IMG/VR virus record: IMGVR_UViG_3300046466_000354 | Location: 1 to 45,476 of that record | From: a virus | Length of the DNA stretch: 45,476 bases | Reading direction: 5' to 3' (one strand) | Shown here: positions 15,252 through 26,158 of the stretch, piece after piece | How the letters are laid out: the number at the start of each line of letters is the position of its first letter | Numbering within the stretch: position 1 is the stretch's first letter | The notes under the pieces: generated by a model | Databases searched by the model: none | What the model saw: the letters and a program-made list of their open reading frames with translations, nothing else | What the model was told of the DNA's origin: nothing | Program-made: the position numbers and the translations under genes

Positions 15252-15700
15252 TGCCTGCATTTGGAAGAATATCAAAAGAAAGATTAAGAAGTGTACACCC
15301 TATTTTAATTAAATGCGCATATAGTGTTGTAAGAGTGTTTGATATATCTATTGCAATGGGTGTAAGGACAGCAGAAGAACAACAAGCTCTGTATGCTATA
15401 GGGAGAACAACCGAATTAGATAGGTCTCCTGTAACAAATTGTGATGGTGTAAATAAAAAATCTAAACATCAGATACGAGAAGATGGTTTATGCCACGCTA
15501 TTGATGTTAATCCTTATCCTATAGATTTTAACAATAAAGAAAGATATTACTTAATGTGGGGTCTTTTTTTAGGGGTTTCTCAACCTATTCTTGAACATTC
15601 AGATTATAAATTAAGATGGGGTGGTGATTGGGATAGAGATAATGAGTTTGATGATCAAACATTTATTGACTTACCACACATAGAACTAATTAAAAAATAA
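15251..15700 (+). CDS. M15-type peptidoglycan peptidase (endolysin)
   Basis: The 149-aa product resembles VanY/L-alanyl-D-glutamate peptidases of family M15. It has GVRTAEEQQALYAIGRT (residues 37-53), then SKHQ (His73), CHAIDVNPYP (Asp85), and a C-terminal DLPHIEL (His143). His, Asp and His are the expected zinc ligands and HIE the expected catalytic end. In usual members the SxHxxGxAxD motif is contiguous; here extra residues lie between His73 and Asp85. It is followed by a holin candidate, so it most likely cleaves the peptide cross-links of the host wall at lysis. There is no signal peptide, so it needs a holin. Confidence 0.85.
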   Translation: MPAFGRISKERLRSVHPILIKCAYSVVRVFDISIAMGVRTAEEQQALYAIGRTTELDRSPVTNCDGVNKKSKHQIREDGLCHAIDVNPYPIDFNNKERYYLMWGLFLGVSQPILEHSDYKLRWGGDWDRDNEFDDQTFIDLPHIELIKK

Positions 15701-15704
15701 TATT

Positions 15705-16046
15705 ATGGGTAAAGGAAAATTAAAAAACATACTAAAAAAAGCAGCTGTACTTGTCGGTAAAACGGCAGGTGGAAATAATATGGTAGGAGAAACGCTACAC
15801 GGTGTTTTAGATTTATTGCCTGTTCCTAATCAGCCAATAGGAAGGCTTGTAGAGGCTGTATTAGCTGGAAATTGGGATGACGCAAAAGTATATGTTGGTA
15901 AAATACTTACAGTTAGAAATGGTGTTGCATTTGCAGTTACTATATTAATACTTTCTGGAATACTTACATACGAAGATGTAGTTGGTTTTTTTGATATATT
16001 AACACAAGTATTAGAGTTATTTAATTCTGCAGGCGTAGAGGCATAA
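15705..16046 (+). CDS. Holin candidate with one transmembrane segment
   Basis: The 113-aa product starts with a basic amphipathic region (GKGKLKNILKKAAVLVGK) and has a hydrophobic segment at about residues 72-88 (NGVAFAVTILILSGILT), followed by an amphipathic helix. It follows the endolysin by 4 bp, the usual partner position. Size and single membrane span fit a class III-like holin. A virion role cannot be ruled out. ATG is preceded by AATAATATT, without Shine-Dalgarno. Confidence 0.6.
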   Translation: MGKGKLKNILKKAAVLVGKTAGGNNMVGETLHGVLDLLPVPNQPIGRLVEAVLAGNWDDAKVYVGKILTVRNGVAFAVTILILSGILTYEDVVGFFDILTQVLELFNSAGVEA

Positions 16047-16047
16047 T

Positions 16048-18396
16048 TTGGCTAGAGAGCTAAAAGAGTTAAGACAGTTTGAAAAAGGTATGTATGGCCA
16101 AGCTGATGGCACAGATATACCTGATGATGCTGCTGCTTTGTGCATTAACACGGAGCCTGAAGCTCCGTATGGAACAATACGTGGTATAGCTAAAAATTCA
16201 ACAGTCTTTTCTAGTCTTTCTAATTATACTAATTTTGCAGTAATGAAAGTTCTCAAAGAGAGAACTGCTAGTAACCATATTGCCGGAGTAGATTTTTCTA
16301 ATAATAAGGTGGGGATCATAACTAATTACGATAACCCCGGAACCAGGCAGTATGTCAGCCAAGGAAGTATAAACCATAGTAATGTAGCTACAATTGAAAC
16401 TGTAAATAACCAAGCTATTATAGGCCTTGGTAGCGGTGCTAATAATGTACCTAAGTGGATAGGTAAAGTCAATAAAGGTCAATTTGGTGACACTCCTTCT
16501 ACTAATTATATAATTAAAGATGCAGACATAAAAGGGCCTCGTGTTATAAAGGTTACATTTACTGCAGCAACAAATATTTATGGTCTTGGAGATGTTCCTG
16601 TTTCTACAATAACTTTATCTGATACATCTTCTCTTCCTAGCAAAGGAGTTTTACTTGTTCCCGTAGGAACACTTTCTAACTATGATTATATAGGGCTTAC
16701 TTATCGAAAAGCTTCTTCTCCTTCAAATACATTAGATATAACTTGGCCAGATGATATAGCAACAAAATATCCTTCTAGTGGTAGCCCTACTATTGGAGGC
16801 ACTAATGAAACTGCTTATTACTTAGAGGTAGGTCCTGGAGTTGTAGGAAGTGCAGGAACTTCTATGTCAGGGGTTTACAATCCTACAAAAACAAGTTCTC
16901 AAAACGGTAGTAAGTATGACACAAATGCTTCCGTACCTAATAACAGTGATGCTGATAATTTTGAAGAGCAAACATTTTATAGTATAGGGGTTAGTTACAT
17001 ATATGATGGATATAAAGAATCTCCTATAACAAGAATACCTGCTGGTCATTACTGGTTTGGATTTGGAAACAATGTTAGCAGTTTTGAGGAGATAACATTT
17101 AAATTTTTTATACAAGGTTTTACTGATGGTATTACAAACAATACTGCATCAGAAAGAATTACTTCTATAAAATTTTACATGAACATAACGGGTTCTGAAA
17201 ATGATGAAATTGGAAGTAATCAAATAAATTCATTTAGACTAATGGAAGAGTTAGCAATTACCTCTTCTATAAACTCTACAAAAACATTAACAGCTTACTC
17301 TTCTACAATAGGTGAGCAATACGATATAACTGCAGGTGCTTATGAGGGCGATTTATATACAGATGAATCTGGACTTAGCGAGTATCAGTCTTCCTCTACT
17401 CTTCATTATGGAGTTTCATGCCAACATAATTCTCAGTTGTTTGTAGGTGATGTTTATAATCCGTCTGCTCCAGATGAAAACTGGAACAACTATATAGTTA
17501 GGAGTATAGAGTTTTCTTATGATTTGTTTAACTGGACAGATGACTATTTAGTTTTGCCAAACCCAATAACCGCTATTGCCTCTCATTCAGGTAGGGTTTA
17601 TGCATTTGATGAATTTAATATGTATAGAATAAATCCTGACCGGTTGTATATAGAAGATACTTTTAATGGTTTAGGTTGCTTGTCGCAACAGTCTATACAG
17701 TCTACAGAACGTGGATTGTTTATGGCTAATGACAATGGAATATATCTATATGATGGAAGGCAAGTTAATCATATATCTGTACCTGTTGATTTTATTGACT
17801 CGATAGATGGAACCGTAGATGGAGTCGTAAATGCAGATACGTTTGGGTATAAAGCCTGTGTTAAAAATAATGCGTCATTTAAACCATTATTAAGTTATGA
17901 TGCTGACAAAGAATGTCTTATTGTATATGGAGAATATACGTCTGGAACTAGAAGAATATGGCTATACAGATTAAATACTAGTGCGTGGTTTGTGCAAGGA
18001 TTAGTAAATTTGTTTGATAGTGTTGAAAATATACAAGCAATAACTACTTCTGCTACTAATAGCATTTTAGCTGCTTATAGTAATGGTATTTATGAACTGT
18101 TTAGAGATACTAATAGGAAGATGTACTCTTGGATTAGCAAAAAAATAAATATGGGTACTGTTACTCAAAATAAAAAGTTTAGAAAAGTATATCTTGCTGG
18201 AAATGATATATCAAACATTAATACAGTTTTTTCTATTGACGGTTCTTCTTATGCAAATGTATCTTCTTTAGATTCTTCATCTTCATCAAGTAATGGCAAG
18301 TGGATACAAATTAAAGCATCATCAACAAATGCTCATAGAAATACAGAAGTAGATCATATAGGTATCGTTTATAGGAATAGAGTTTTTCCAAAATAA
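16048..18396 (+). CDS. Tail nozzle or stabilisation protein candidate
   Basis: The 782-aa protein is rich in beta strands with many Ser, Thr and Asn residues. Its N-terminus (LRQFEKGMYGQADGTDIPDDAAALCIN) is the sort found in podovirus nozzle or tail-tube proteins, which also precede the tail fibre gene. Repeated strand blocks near residues 480-640 (ITAIASHSGRVYAF, GLFMANDNGIYLYD) look like a beta-propeller. The start is TTG at 16048, directly after the holin stop. A perfect ACGGAGC/GCTCCGT hairpin lies at 16150-16168. Its position before the fibre supports a distal tail role. Confidence 0.65.
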   Translation: MARELKELRQFEKGMYGQADGTDIPDDAAALCINTEPEAPYGTIRGIAKNSTVFSSLSNYTNFAVMKVLKERTASNHIAGVDFSNNKVGIITNYDNPGTRQYVSQGSINHSNVATIETVNNQAIIGLGSGANNVPKWIGKVNKGQFGDTPSTNYIIKDADIKGPRVIKVTFTAATNIYGLGDVPVSTITLSDTSSLPSKGVLLVPVGTLSNYDYIGLTYRKASSPSNTLDITWPDDIATKYPSSGSPTIGGTNETAYYLEVGPGVVGSAGTSMSGVYNPTKTSSQNGSKYDTNASVPNNSDADNFEEQTFYSIGVSYIYDGYKESPITRIPAGHYWFGFGNNVSSFEEITFKFFIQGFTDGITNNTASERITSIKFYMNITGSENDEIGSNQINSFRLMEELAITSSINSTKTLTAYSSTIGEQYDITAGAYEGDLYTDESGLSEYQSSSTLHYGVSCQHNSQLFVGDVYNPSAPDENWNNYIVRSIEFSYDLFNWTDDYLVLPNPITAIASHSGRVYAFDEFNMYRINPDRLYIEDTFNGLGCLSQQSIQSTERGLFMANDNGIYLYDGRQVNHISVPVDFIDSIDGTVDGVVNADTFGYKACVKNNASFKPLLSYDADKECLIVYGEYTSGTRRIWLYRLNTSAWFVQGLVNLFDSVENIQAITTSATNSILAAYSNGIYELFRDTNRKMYSWISKKINMGTVTQNKKFRKVYLAGNDISNINTVFSIDGSSYANVSSLDSSSSSSNGKWIQIKASSTNAHRNTEVDHIGIVYRNRVFPK

Positions 18397-18405
18397 AATA
18401 TTGTA

Positions 18406-21400
18406 ATGGCGGCTAATAAAAACAAAAGAAAGTTAAGGGCTCCTAAGGTTGCCGACTCTGAGTTATCCAGAGTAGTTACTGATATATATGATGAGTTAAA
18501 TAAGCTATCTGGCGGCCTCTCAGACGCCACGGAACAAAGAATTAAGATAACCACTATATCTCAGTCCGATCTGCCGTTAAATCCAGTATTTCAAACCGTC
18601 ACAGCAAATACATTTACAGGTAATTTAATAGGAAATGTTACTGGCGATGTAACGGGTAGTATTAATTTAAATCAAGGCAAGGTTTTTATTGGTGATGCTA
18701 ATAATAAAGCAGTAGCAACTACATTTGGTATTGTGAATGAGGCTAGTCCTTCAGGCGGTGGTTCATTAGCATATAATAACGGTACATTTACATTTACTCC
18801 TGCTTCTGTTCCTAGCCTTACAGGATATGTGCAAACAATATCTACTAGCGCTACATCAGGGCTTTCTAGTAATGAAAGTAGTGGCACAGTAACTATGTCT
18901 TTAGATGTTAATAGATTAACTGCAGAAACAACTGTTACTAGTGGTGATTTTTTAGCATTAAGTCAGTCAGGTAATACTAAAAAAGTTACTCTTGCTAATA
19001 TAGATTTAAATTTATTAAATAATAATAACTCTGGATTTATAAATGATTACACTGTAACTCAAGCAGATGTAACGCAGCATCAAGCTGCGCTAAGTATTAC
19101 AGAAAGCCAGATATCTGATTTACAAAGTTATCTTACTGCCCACCCCACTATAGGTGGTAACGCAATTACTCAAAACAATAGTGGTAATTCTTTTATACAA
19201 GATCTTACCTTTGATGGTAATGGTCACGTTACAGCTGTAGCTTCTGCAACAGCTTCTTTTACAAATACTAATTATTATTTAAACGGGGCTAACTGGGCTA
19301 CAGGAACTGGAGTTTTAACATTAAATGTACAAGGCGCTAGTGATGTTACCGTTGATTTAGATGGTCGTTATCTTACTGCTCTTCCATCACATAATCACAA
19401 TGATTTGTATTACACGGAATCTGAAGTAGATGGATTTTTGTCAGGCAAAGATAACTATCAATCTTGGACTATATCAGATAGTGTTTCTCCAACGCCAAAT
19501 ACGGAAGCAATAACGTCAGGATCTACACTAAAATTTGCAGGAAGTGGGGCTACAACTGTTACTTATAATCCTTCTAATAACATAATGACTATTAGTTCTA
19601 CTGATACTAATACGGATACTAATAGTTTTGTTAGTGCTGGTAGTTATAATGCTTCTACAAAGGACTTAACTTTAACAATTACGGGTCAAACAGACCCTGT
19701 AATAGACTTAACAGCTATTGATGCTGATAAGTTAGACGGGCAAGAAGGGTCTTATTACTTAAACTATAATAACTTAAATAATTTACCATCATTAAACTTT
19801 GATAATTACGATCATTGGACTTTAACTGTTGGAACTGACAGTTCTGATATATCATCTAATGATGCAGTAACTTTTATTGCTGGAACCAATGTAACGCTAA
19901 ATAAAAGCGGAACTAATGTAACAATAAATAGTTCTCTCCCATCTGGAGCTATAGATACTATAACTACTAGCAATACTTCAGGGCTAAGCAGTAATGAATC
20001 TAGTGGTAATGTAACTCTTAATTTAGCCATAGGTAATCTTACTGCGATAACAACAGCTGATTCACAAGACTCTATTGCAATACTTGATGGTAGTACTACT
20101 AAGAAAATTACGCTAGATAATATACCTCTTAGTGCTTTTAATGATGATTCTACTTTCTTAAAAGATGCTGATTTTACTAGCAATGGATTCTTAAAAAGAA
20201 CTGGAAACGGAACTTATGCGGTAGATACTAATACGTACTTAACATCTGAAACGTCACATTCGGATGTGTTAGTAGACGGTGACTTTGCTACTGCTGGATT
20301 TATGAAAACTAATGGGTCTGGTACGTATAGTGTTGATGGTAGTACATACTTAACATCCGTTTCTTCGTCAGACGTTACACAACATTTGTCTGTTGTTACT
20401 CAATCTGCTAATGCTGGTGGTGAGTTAAGTTTAGTAAATGGAGAATTTAGGTTTAAACCAGCAGCAGTATCATCTTTTATAGCATTAACTGATTTAAGCG
20501 CTGCAAATGATACTCTTAACACATCAACTAGCGGTAGTCTTAGTTATTCAAATGGTACTTTTACTTTTACTCCACCAGATTTAAGTGGTTTTTTAACGTC
20601 ACTTCCTAGTCATAATCATAATGATTTATATTATACAGAGACTGAATTAAATGCTGGTCAGTTAAATAATTTATATTATACTGAATCAGAGGTAGATGGT
20701 TTTCTTGGCAATAAAGATAATTATGACCATTGGACTATAAGTGACGGAACAAACTCTGGAGACATAGATGCTGGAGCTACTCTTACTGTAGCCGCAGGGA
20801 CAGGTATAACAACAACATATTCTTCAAGTACTCAGACTTTTACTATTGCATCAACACTAGCAGGTGGAGATATTACCGCAGTAAACACTGCAAATGGTTC
20901 AGGTTTATCTGGTGGAGCTTCTACAGGTGCAGCTAATCTTCAGATAAGTGTACTGAACTTAACGGACATGACTGATGATGTTGTGGGCGGAGATGATGAA
21001 CTTATTATTAGAGATGCTAGTGTAGTAGGTAATCAAACTCGTAGAAAAGCAATAAGCGAAATTAAATTATCTCAGTTTAATAATGATGCTGGATTCGTTA
21101 CAAGTACAGGTGATAACACCTTTGTAACATCAGCTTCATTCAATACTGGAGATGGTGTTCTTACCCTTACTAGAAACGACAGCAACACAGTTACTGCTGA
21201 TTTAGATGGTAGGTATTTAGAGCTGGGTGGTGGCACTCTTACTGGTGATTTAACACTTGGAAATAACTCTACTGACAGGAGACTAAGAGTTTATTATAGT
21301 GATAATGCTTACACAGAAGTGAGAGGATATGGTATTCAGTTTGATAGAGCATCATCATATATCCGACCAACTGGTGACAATACAAAAGACATGTACTTTG

Positions 21401-24400
21401 GTGAAATTAATAAAACATGGAGAAACATTAGTTTTGATGCCACCGCAGTACAATTCAGTAAAAATAATGTTGATTATTTAACTATAAATTCAAGTGGTGA
21501 TGTAGATATATCAAATGACCTTAATATTGATGGGTCTTTTACAAATACTAACGGTAACGCTAGTTGGAGAAAATCAGGTAGTAACTATACAGCAACTTGG
21601 ATAGATGATAAGACAGTTAAGTTTGTTAAAAGCTCTAGTTCTTATGCAGCTACTACACCATACGCTGAACACCAAAACTTTATAGCTACCTTCTCATTTA
21701 AGACTAGTAACGCTACTCATCTTGGGTTAGTTTATCATGGTCAAAACTCACCATCAGAAGATGGTTACAATGTAATTATACGCAGTTCAAATACGGTAAG
21801 AGTACAGAAAAGACAAACTAATGTAGGTCAATCTTATCTTATAGGCGGCGTTAATGGTACTGCTATTTCAGGTGTAGATATAGATGATGGTAACTGGCAC
21901 AGAGTTACCGTACAAGTCATTAGTCAAAAGATACGAGTAGATATTGATGGAAACCAGATTATCAATGGTGAAATAAACGACACTACATTTACAGAGGGTG
22001 GTGTAGGTTACATTGCTTTTGACGGAACTGTAGAGTTTAATAACCTTGAGGTTCAAGAGATACCTTCCACTACGTTTATAGATACGCTAAATTTAAATGG
22101 TATATCTGAGGGTGCTAGTAACACTGTAGCCCTTATGTGGGATCCAGGAAAAAACGTTACATACAGAACACTTGGTTCCAACGCCTTTAATAGTGACACG
22201 ATACCTACTGCTTCTGACTTTTTACCAATTACAGGTGGTACGCTTACTGATGATTTAAAGATAAACTTAAACACCAATGCACAAGGCAACTTTGTAGATA
22301 ATATTGGCGAAGTAGGTTCAGGCAACTTTTGTCTGCAAGTAAGCAACTCTGCTGAAAACGCCTTGAAACCTTTAGGGTTTAGAGCAGAGAAATTTATATT
22401 TGCTAATGGCAACGTGGGGATTGGTACTGATAGTGCTGAAAAAAAATTACATATCAACGATGTTACGCAAGCAAATCAAGCTATTCGATTTGGAAACCCA
22501 ACTGCCACACCTTATGGGGAAATAAACTATGATGCTTCAGGTTTTGAACATCTTTATATAAGAGCAAAAGGCACAACAACGGGATATGGAAATATTGTAT
22601 TTGAAACGGGTGGTTCACTAGCCGAAGCCATGCGCATCAAATCAAGCGGTACTATTTTAGGTACAGGAACCTATACTGCTGGTAATTCTATTAAAATATT
22701 TGAGGCACGGAGGTCAGGTGGTGCAGTTGCTAGTGATTGGAGTTATGACGATGCGACTACTGATATGTCATTAGGAACTTCAACGGCACATAGATTTTCT
22801 TTAAAAACTAGCGATACTAACCGACTCACTATCGATAGTTCGGGTACCGTATTAGTGGGTGCTGATTCAGATACTGGTACAGGCGCAGGTCACGTTCTTT
22901 TTGCCAATGGTGCTTCTTATCAAGTTCGTGATGGTGGTTTTACTGCTTTATTTAAAAGATTAAATAGCGATGGTGAAATACTAAGATTTTACAAAGATAG
23001 TGCACAAATAGGAAGTATTGGTTCTGATGTTAGTAGATTATCTGTTAATTCAAGTGGGAATAATATATTTTTACAAGTTGGTGGTAGTACAAAAATGGCT
23101 ATTGACACTAACGGTAAAGTATATCCTGGGACTCACAACGCCAATGATTTAGGATTTAGTACTAGCCATGCTTGGAGAGATTTATATTTAAGTGGTGATG
23201 CTTATATAGGGGATGCTCTTGATGTTGGTGGTAATGTAGATATTGATGGTAAATTAACCTTAGACCCAAACTCATTAACAAATGGTATAATTAATACACC
23301 AGCTTCTTTAAGAATAAATATAGATAGTAATAACAATAATACTGGTGAAAAGTTTGTTATTGGTCATAATCAAGACAGTATTAATAATAACAACGAACTG
23401 TTTGTTGTTAATGAGTCAGGTAACGCAACTCTTGCAGGTGATATCACCTTAGGAGACGGATCATCCGATCACAGAACATTAACTCTACAAACTAATGCTG
23501 AAAAGAATAGTATCATAAACTTTAAAGAAAGCACTTCAACTTATGGTTTTAGTATAGGATATTACGGAGTTGCTAATGATTTTATCATTAAAAGACACGA
23601 TAACTCAACAAACGGAACAGATGTTTTAACTTTATTTAGAGAAAATGACAACGCAACTTTTGCAGGTGACGTAGTGGCTCCGCTTTTTGAAACAACTGGA
23701 ACTGGTTATCTTTATTTAGGTGGTCATGTACGATTAAATAATCCTGGCAGTGGAACTTTTAAAATTGGTCAATATAATGGCAGTAGCTGGAATGATACAC
23801 TAAATATAACTAACGATGGCAACGTAGGGATTACTGGTGACGTTGAATTTAGTGGAAATACTTTAATATCTACAGATACTAGCGATGGCTCAGATAATGC
23901 TCAAATAATAATAAGTGGTGGAGGGGCTAGTGGAGACACGAGAGGCGCATCAATTCACGCCTCTGGAAATGAACATGGTAATGGTGGCTTACTACAGCTA
24001 AGAGCAGGAAGTGGAACTGTTAGTGAAATAAGAAGTTATACAAGCGGTACTGAACGTATGCGTATAACAAGTGCAGGTGATGTCAACTTCTATGGGGTAT
24101 CTCAAAATGCAGATATGGTTTGGGATAGAAGCGCAAAAAGTTTAGGTATTGGTGAAACAATTCCTACTAGTAAACTTTCAATTAAGGGCGCTCAAGCTGC
24201 TATAGATATAACAAGGGGAACTTCTGGTGATAGTAAGTGGGGGTTTTCTTCAGATTCAACAAGTTTATACATTGCTGAACTTTCAACTGGAGCTACAAAT
24301 TATGTAATGGCTATTAAGGATAGCGGTAACGTTGGTATTGGTACTACTAGTCCTACATCTAAAGTTTCTATTACTGACAGTGCTACAATGTATGCTGCTG

Positions 24401-26154
24401 TTGATGGCATACTTCTTGATGTAAAAAGAAATGCCTCTAATGGTGGCGAGACTACTGGTAGAGTTGGGTTAAGACTAGCTAATAACAGCAATGGATTTAA
24501 CATATATTATGGCGGAACAACTGATAGATTAAGATTTGTAGATGGTGGTAATACTGAGGTGCTGTCTTTAAAAAATGGTGGTAACGTAGGCATAGGCGCT
24601 ACTAATCCTGCGCAGAAGTTAGTCGTTAATGGTGGTATTCATGCCTATGGAAACATAACCACGCCAGCTTCAGGTACGCATGGCTTGTTAATGGACTATT
24701 ACATTGCTGATTCTCGTTTTTGGTCGAGAGGCACAACAGGTGGTGGAACAAGAGGTGGCTTTAAGTTTTATCAGCTAGAGGCAGATGGTACTAATCAGAT
24801 AACTTCATTTGCATTAGACACCTCAGGTAATGCTTCATTTGGTTATGATGTAGATATATCAAGTGACCTTATTGTTGATGGCAACGTAGGTATTGGTACG
24901 GATAGTCCTTCTAGTATGCTTAACGTAAATACTACTGGTACATCTAATTTTGGACTTAAATTAAGTCGTAACGACTCTGCAACTGATGGATTTGAATTTA
25001 CATACACACCCTCAAGTGCTGTAGCATTTATTGACGCTAAATACCCAGCTTCATCAGGTCAGGTATATGGTGATATAGTATTTAGGCATAATGTTGGCGG
25101 CTCTCAAACTGAAAGAATGAGATTAGAAGCCGACGGTGGTAATGTAATTATACAAGAAAAAGTAGGTATTGGTACTGATGACCCAAAAGAACTTCTTCAC
25201 ATTTATCAACAAGGTACAGTTAGTAATTATTATGACGAAGGAGCGTTACAGATTGGGGGTCCTTCAACTAGCTATGGAGCATTACTATCGTATCATGGCT
25301 CAAGTTCAGGTAGGGTTTCTTTAAGTAGTCTGTATAATACTGGTGGAGCAAACGCTACTTTATCATTTGGCTTTGGGGGTATAAACACAAGTGGCAGACC
25401 TACTAACGAAGTCCTTACTGTAAATCAGGCAGGCAATGTAGGTATTGGTACTACTTTGCCTAATGCACAACTTGAAGTTCTTAGTGATGGTTCGGCTGCT
25501 GTTGGTGCTGAAATTAGACTTCAACACGCTAACAACAACTCTACAGATGTAGTTTCTACAGTAAACTTTGCTAATAATGCTGGCTCTGTCGCAATGATAC
25601 AGGGGGGTACAACTGGAGCAAATAATACTGGATATATTTCTTTCTTTACTGATAATGCTGGTACATCTTCAGAAAAGATGCGCATCTTATCAAGTGGTGG
25701 TATCACCTTCAATGGAGATACAGCAGCTGCCAATGCTCTTGATGACTACGAAGAGGGAACGTTTACACCACAGATTCACGCAGGGGCAAGTAACCCTTCC
25801 TTTAACTCTAATAACTATGGTAAATACACTAAGATTGGTAACGTAGTACACTGTTCAGGTAGGTTTAGCGTAAATTCAATTACAGCAGGCTCATCAAGTA
25901 CAAACGTAGAACTAGGTGGTTTACCATTCGCTGCTAACACACCTCTTGGCACAAGCACAGGAGCTATTGCAGGAAGCATAGGTTTTGCAACTGGGTTTGC
26001 AGGTGAAGCGCCAACTATGATGCAAATTAGGGATGGTGAAACCAATGCTTTTTTATATTTTCAAAACTCAAGTTTAGGAATTAGTAACTTAAAGGGCAAT
26101 GACTTCGGGACTGGCGCACACTCTATTGTATTTCAAATAACTTATCACGTTTAA
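18406..26154 (+). CDS. Giant tail fibre/adhesin (2582 aa)
   Basis: This very long repetitive beta-rich protein presumably binds the host receptor. The first ~100 residues include a helical attachment region and a GNVTGDVTG segment. Residues ~340-870 hold diverged repeats (LPSHNHNDLYYTESEVDGFL occurs twice). Residues ~1040-1220 look like a laminin-G/ConA-type lectin domain ending with VEFNNLEVQEI. Residues ~1330-2390 contain seven or so GNVGIGT-type repeats typical of trimeric phage fibres. The last ~140 residues start with DDYEEGTFTPQI, a tip-domain signature common in marine phages. No Ser-Asp intramolecular chaperone motif is recognised. It ends 4 bp before two small paralogous proteins. 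Confidence 0.9.
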   Translation: MAANKNKRKLRAPKVADSELSRVVTDIYDELNKLSGGLSDATEQRIKITTISQSDLPLNPVFQTVTANTFTGNLIGNVTGDVTGSINLNQGKVFIGDANNKAVATTFGIVNEASPSGGGSLAYNNGTFTFTPASVPSLTGYVQTISTSATSGLSSNESSGTVTMSLDVNRLTAETTVTSGDFLALSQSGNTKKVTLANIDLNLLNNNNSGFINDYTVTQADVTQHQAALSITESQISDLQSYLTAHPTIGGNAITQNNSGNSFIQDLTFDGNGHVTAVASATASFTNTNYYLNGANWATGTGVLTLNVQGASDVTVDLDGRYLTALPSHNHNDLYYTESEVDGFLSGKDNYQSWTISDSVSPTPNTEAITSGSTLKFAGSGATTVTYNPSNNIMTISSTDTNTDTNSFVSAGSYNASTKDLTLTITGQTDPVIDLTAIDADKLDGQEGSYYLNYNNLNNLPSLNFDNYDHWTLTVGTDSSDISSNDAVTFIAGTNVTLNKSGTNVTINSSLPSGAIDTITTSNTSGLSSNESSGNVTLNLAIGNLTAITTADSQDSIAILDGSTTKKITLDNIPLSAFNDDSTFLKDADFTSNGFLKRTGNGTYAVDTNTYLTSETSHSDVLVDGDFATAGFMKTNGSGTYSVDGSTYLTSVSSSDVTQHLSVVTQSANAGGELSLVNGEFRFKPAAVSSFIALTDLSAANDTLNTSTSGSLSYSNGTFTFTPPDLSGFLTSLPSHNHNDLYYTETELNAGQLNNLYYTESEVDGFLGNKDNYDHWTISDGTNSGDIDAGATLTVAAGTGITTTYSSSTQTFTIASTLAGGDITAVNTANGSGLSGGASTGAANLQISVLNLTDMTDDVVGGDDELIIRDASVVGNQTRRKAISEIKLSQFNNDAGFVTSTGDNTFVTSASFNTGDGVLTLTRNDSNTVTADLDGRYLELGGGTLTGDLTLGNNSTDRRLRVYYSDNAYTEVRGYGIQFDRASSYIRPTGDNTKDMYFGEINKTWRNISFDATAVQFSKNNVDYLTINSSGDVDISNDLNIDGSFTNTNGNASWRKSGSNYTATWIDDKTVKFVKSSSSYAATTPYAEHQNFIATFSFKTSNATHLGLVYHGQNSPSEDGYNVIIRSSNTVRVQKRQTNVGQSYLIGGVNGTAISGVDIDDGNWHRVTVQVISQKIRVDIDGNQIINGEINDTTFTEGGVGYIAFDGTVEFNNLEVQEIPSTTFIDTLNLNGISEGASNTVALMWDPGKNVTYRTLGSNAFNSDTIPTASDFLPITGGTLTDDLKINLNTNAQGNFVDNIGEVGSGNFCLQVSNSAENALKPLGFRAEKFIFANGNVGIGTDSAEKKLHINDVTQANQAIRFGNPTATPYGEINYDASGFEHLYIRAKGTTTGYGNIVFETGGSLAEAMRIKSSGTILGTGTYTAGNSIKIFEARRSGGAVASDWSYDDATTDMSLGTSTAHRFSLKTSDTNRLTIDSSGTVLVGADSDTGTGAGHVLFANGASYQVRDGGFTALFKRLNSDGEILRFYKDSAQIGSIGSDVSRLSVNSSGNNIFLQVGGSTKMAIDTNGKVYPGTHNANDLGFSTSHAWRDLYLSGDAYIGDALDVGGNVDIDGKLTLDPNSLTNGIINTPASLRINIDSNNNNTGEKFVIGHNQDSINNNNELFVVNESGNATLAGDITLGDGSSDHRTLTLQTNAEKNSIINFKESTSTYGFSIGYYGVANDFIIKRHDNSTNGTDVLTLFRENDNATFAGDVVAPLFETTGTGYLYLGGHVRLNNPGSGTFKIGQYNGSSWNDTLNITNDGNVGITGDVEFSGNTLISTDTSDGSDNAQIIISGGGASGDTRGASIHASGNEHGNGGLLQLRAGSGTVSEIRSYTSGTERMRITSAGDVNFYGVSQNADMVWDRSAKSLGIGETIPTSKLSIKGAQAAIDITRGTSGDSKWGFSSDSTSLYIAELSTGATNYVMAIKDSGNVGIGTTSPTSKVSITDSATMYAAVDGILLDVKRNASNGGETTGRVGLRLANNSNGFNIYYGGTTDRLRFVDGGNTEVLSLKNGGNVGIGATNPAQKLVVNGGIHAYGNITTPASGTHGLLMDYYIADSRFWSRGTTGGGTRGGFKFYQLEADGTNQITSFALDTSGNASFGYDVDISSDLIVDGNVGIGTDSPSSMLNVNTTGTSNFGLKLSRNDSATDGFEFTYTPSSAVAFIDAKYPASSGQVYGDIVFRHNVGGSQTERMRLEADGGNVIIQEKVGIGTDDPKELLHIYQQGTVSNYYDEGALQIGGPSTSYGALLSYHGSSSGRVSLSSLYNTGGANATLSFGFGGINTSGRPTNEVLTVNQAGNVGIGTTLPNAQLEVLSDGSAAVGAEIRLQHANNNSTDVVSTVNFANNAGSVAMIQGGTTGANNTGYISFFTDNAGTSSEKMRILSSGGITFNGDTAAANALDDYEEGTFTPQIHAGASNPSFNSNNYGKYTKIGNVVHCSGRFSVNSITAGSSSTNVELGGLPFAANTPLGTSTGAIAGSIGFATGFAGEAPTMMQIRDGETNAFLYFQNSSLGISNLKGNDFGTGAHSIVFQITYHV

Positions 26155-26158
26155 ACTT

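Noticed and set aside
19812-22457. Minus-strand frames of 60-134 codons under the tail fibre
   Set aside because: They mirror the repetitive Ser/Thr-rich fibre codons and show no start signals or recognisable product.
22408-25460. CRISPR-like periodic repeats
   Set aside because: The periodicity is in codons for the GNVGIG motif; spacing is irregular and the DNA repeats are diverged.
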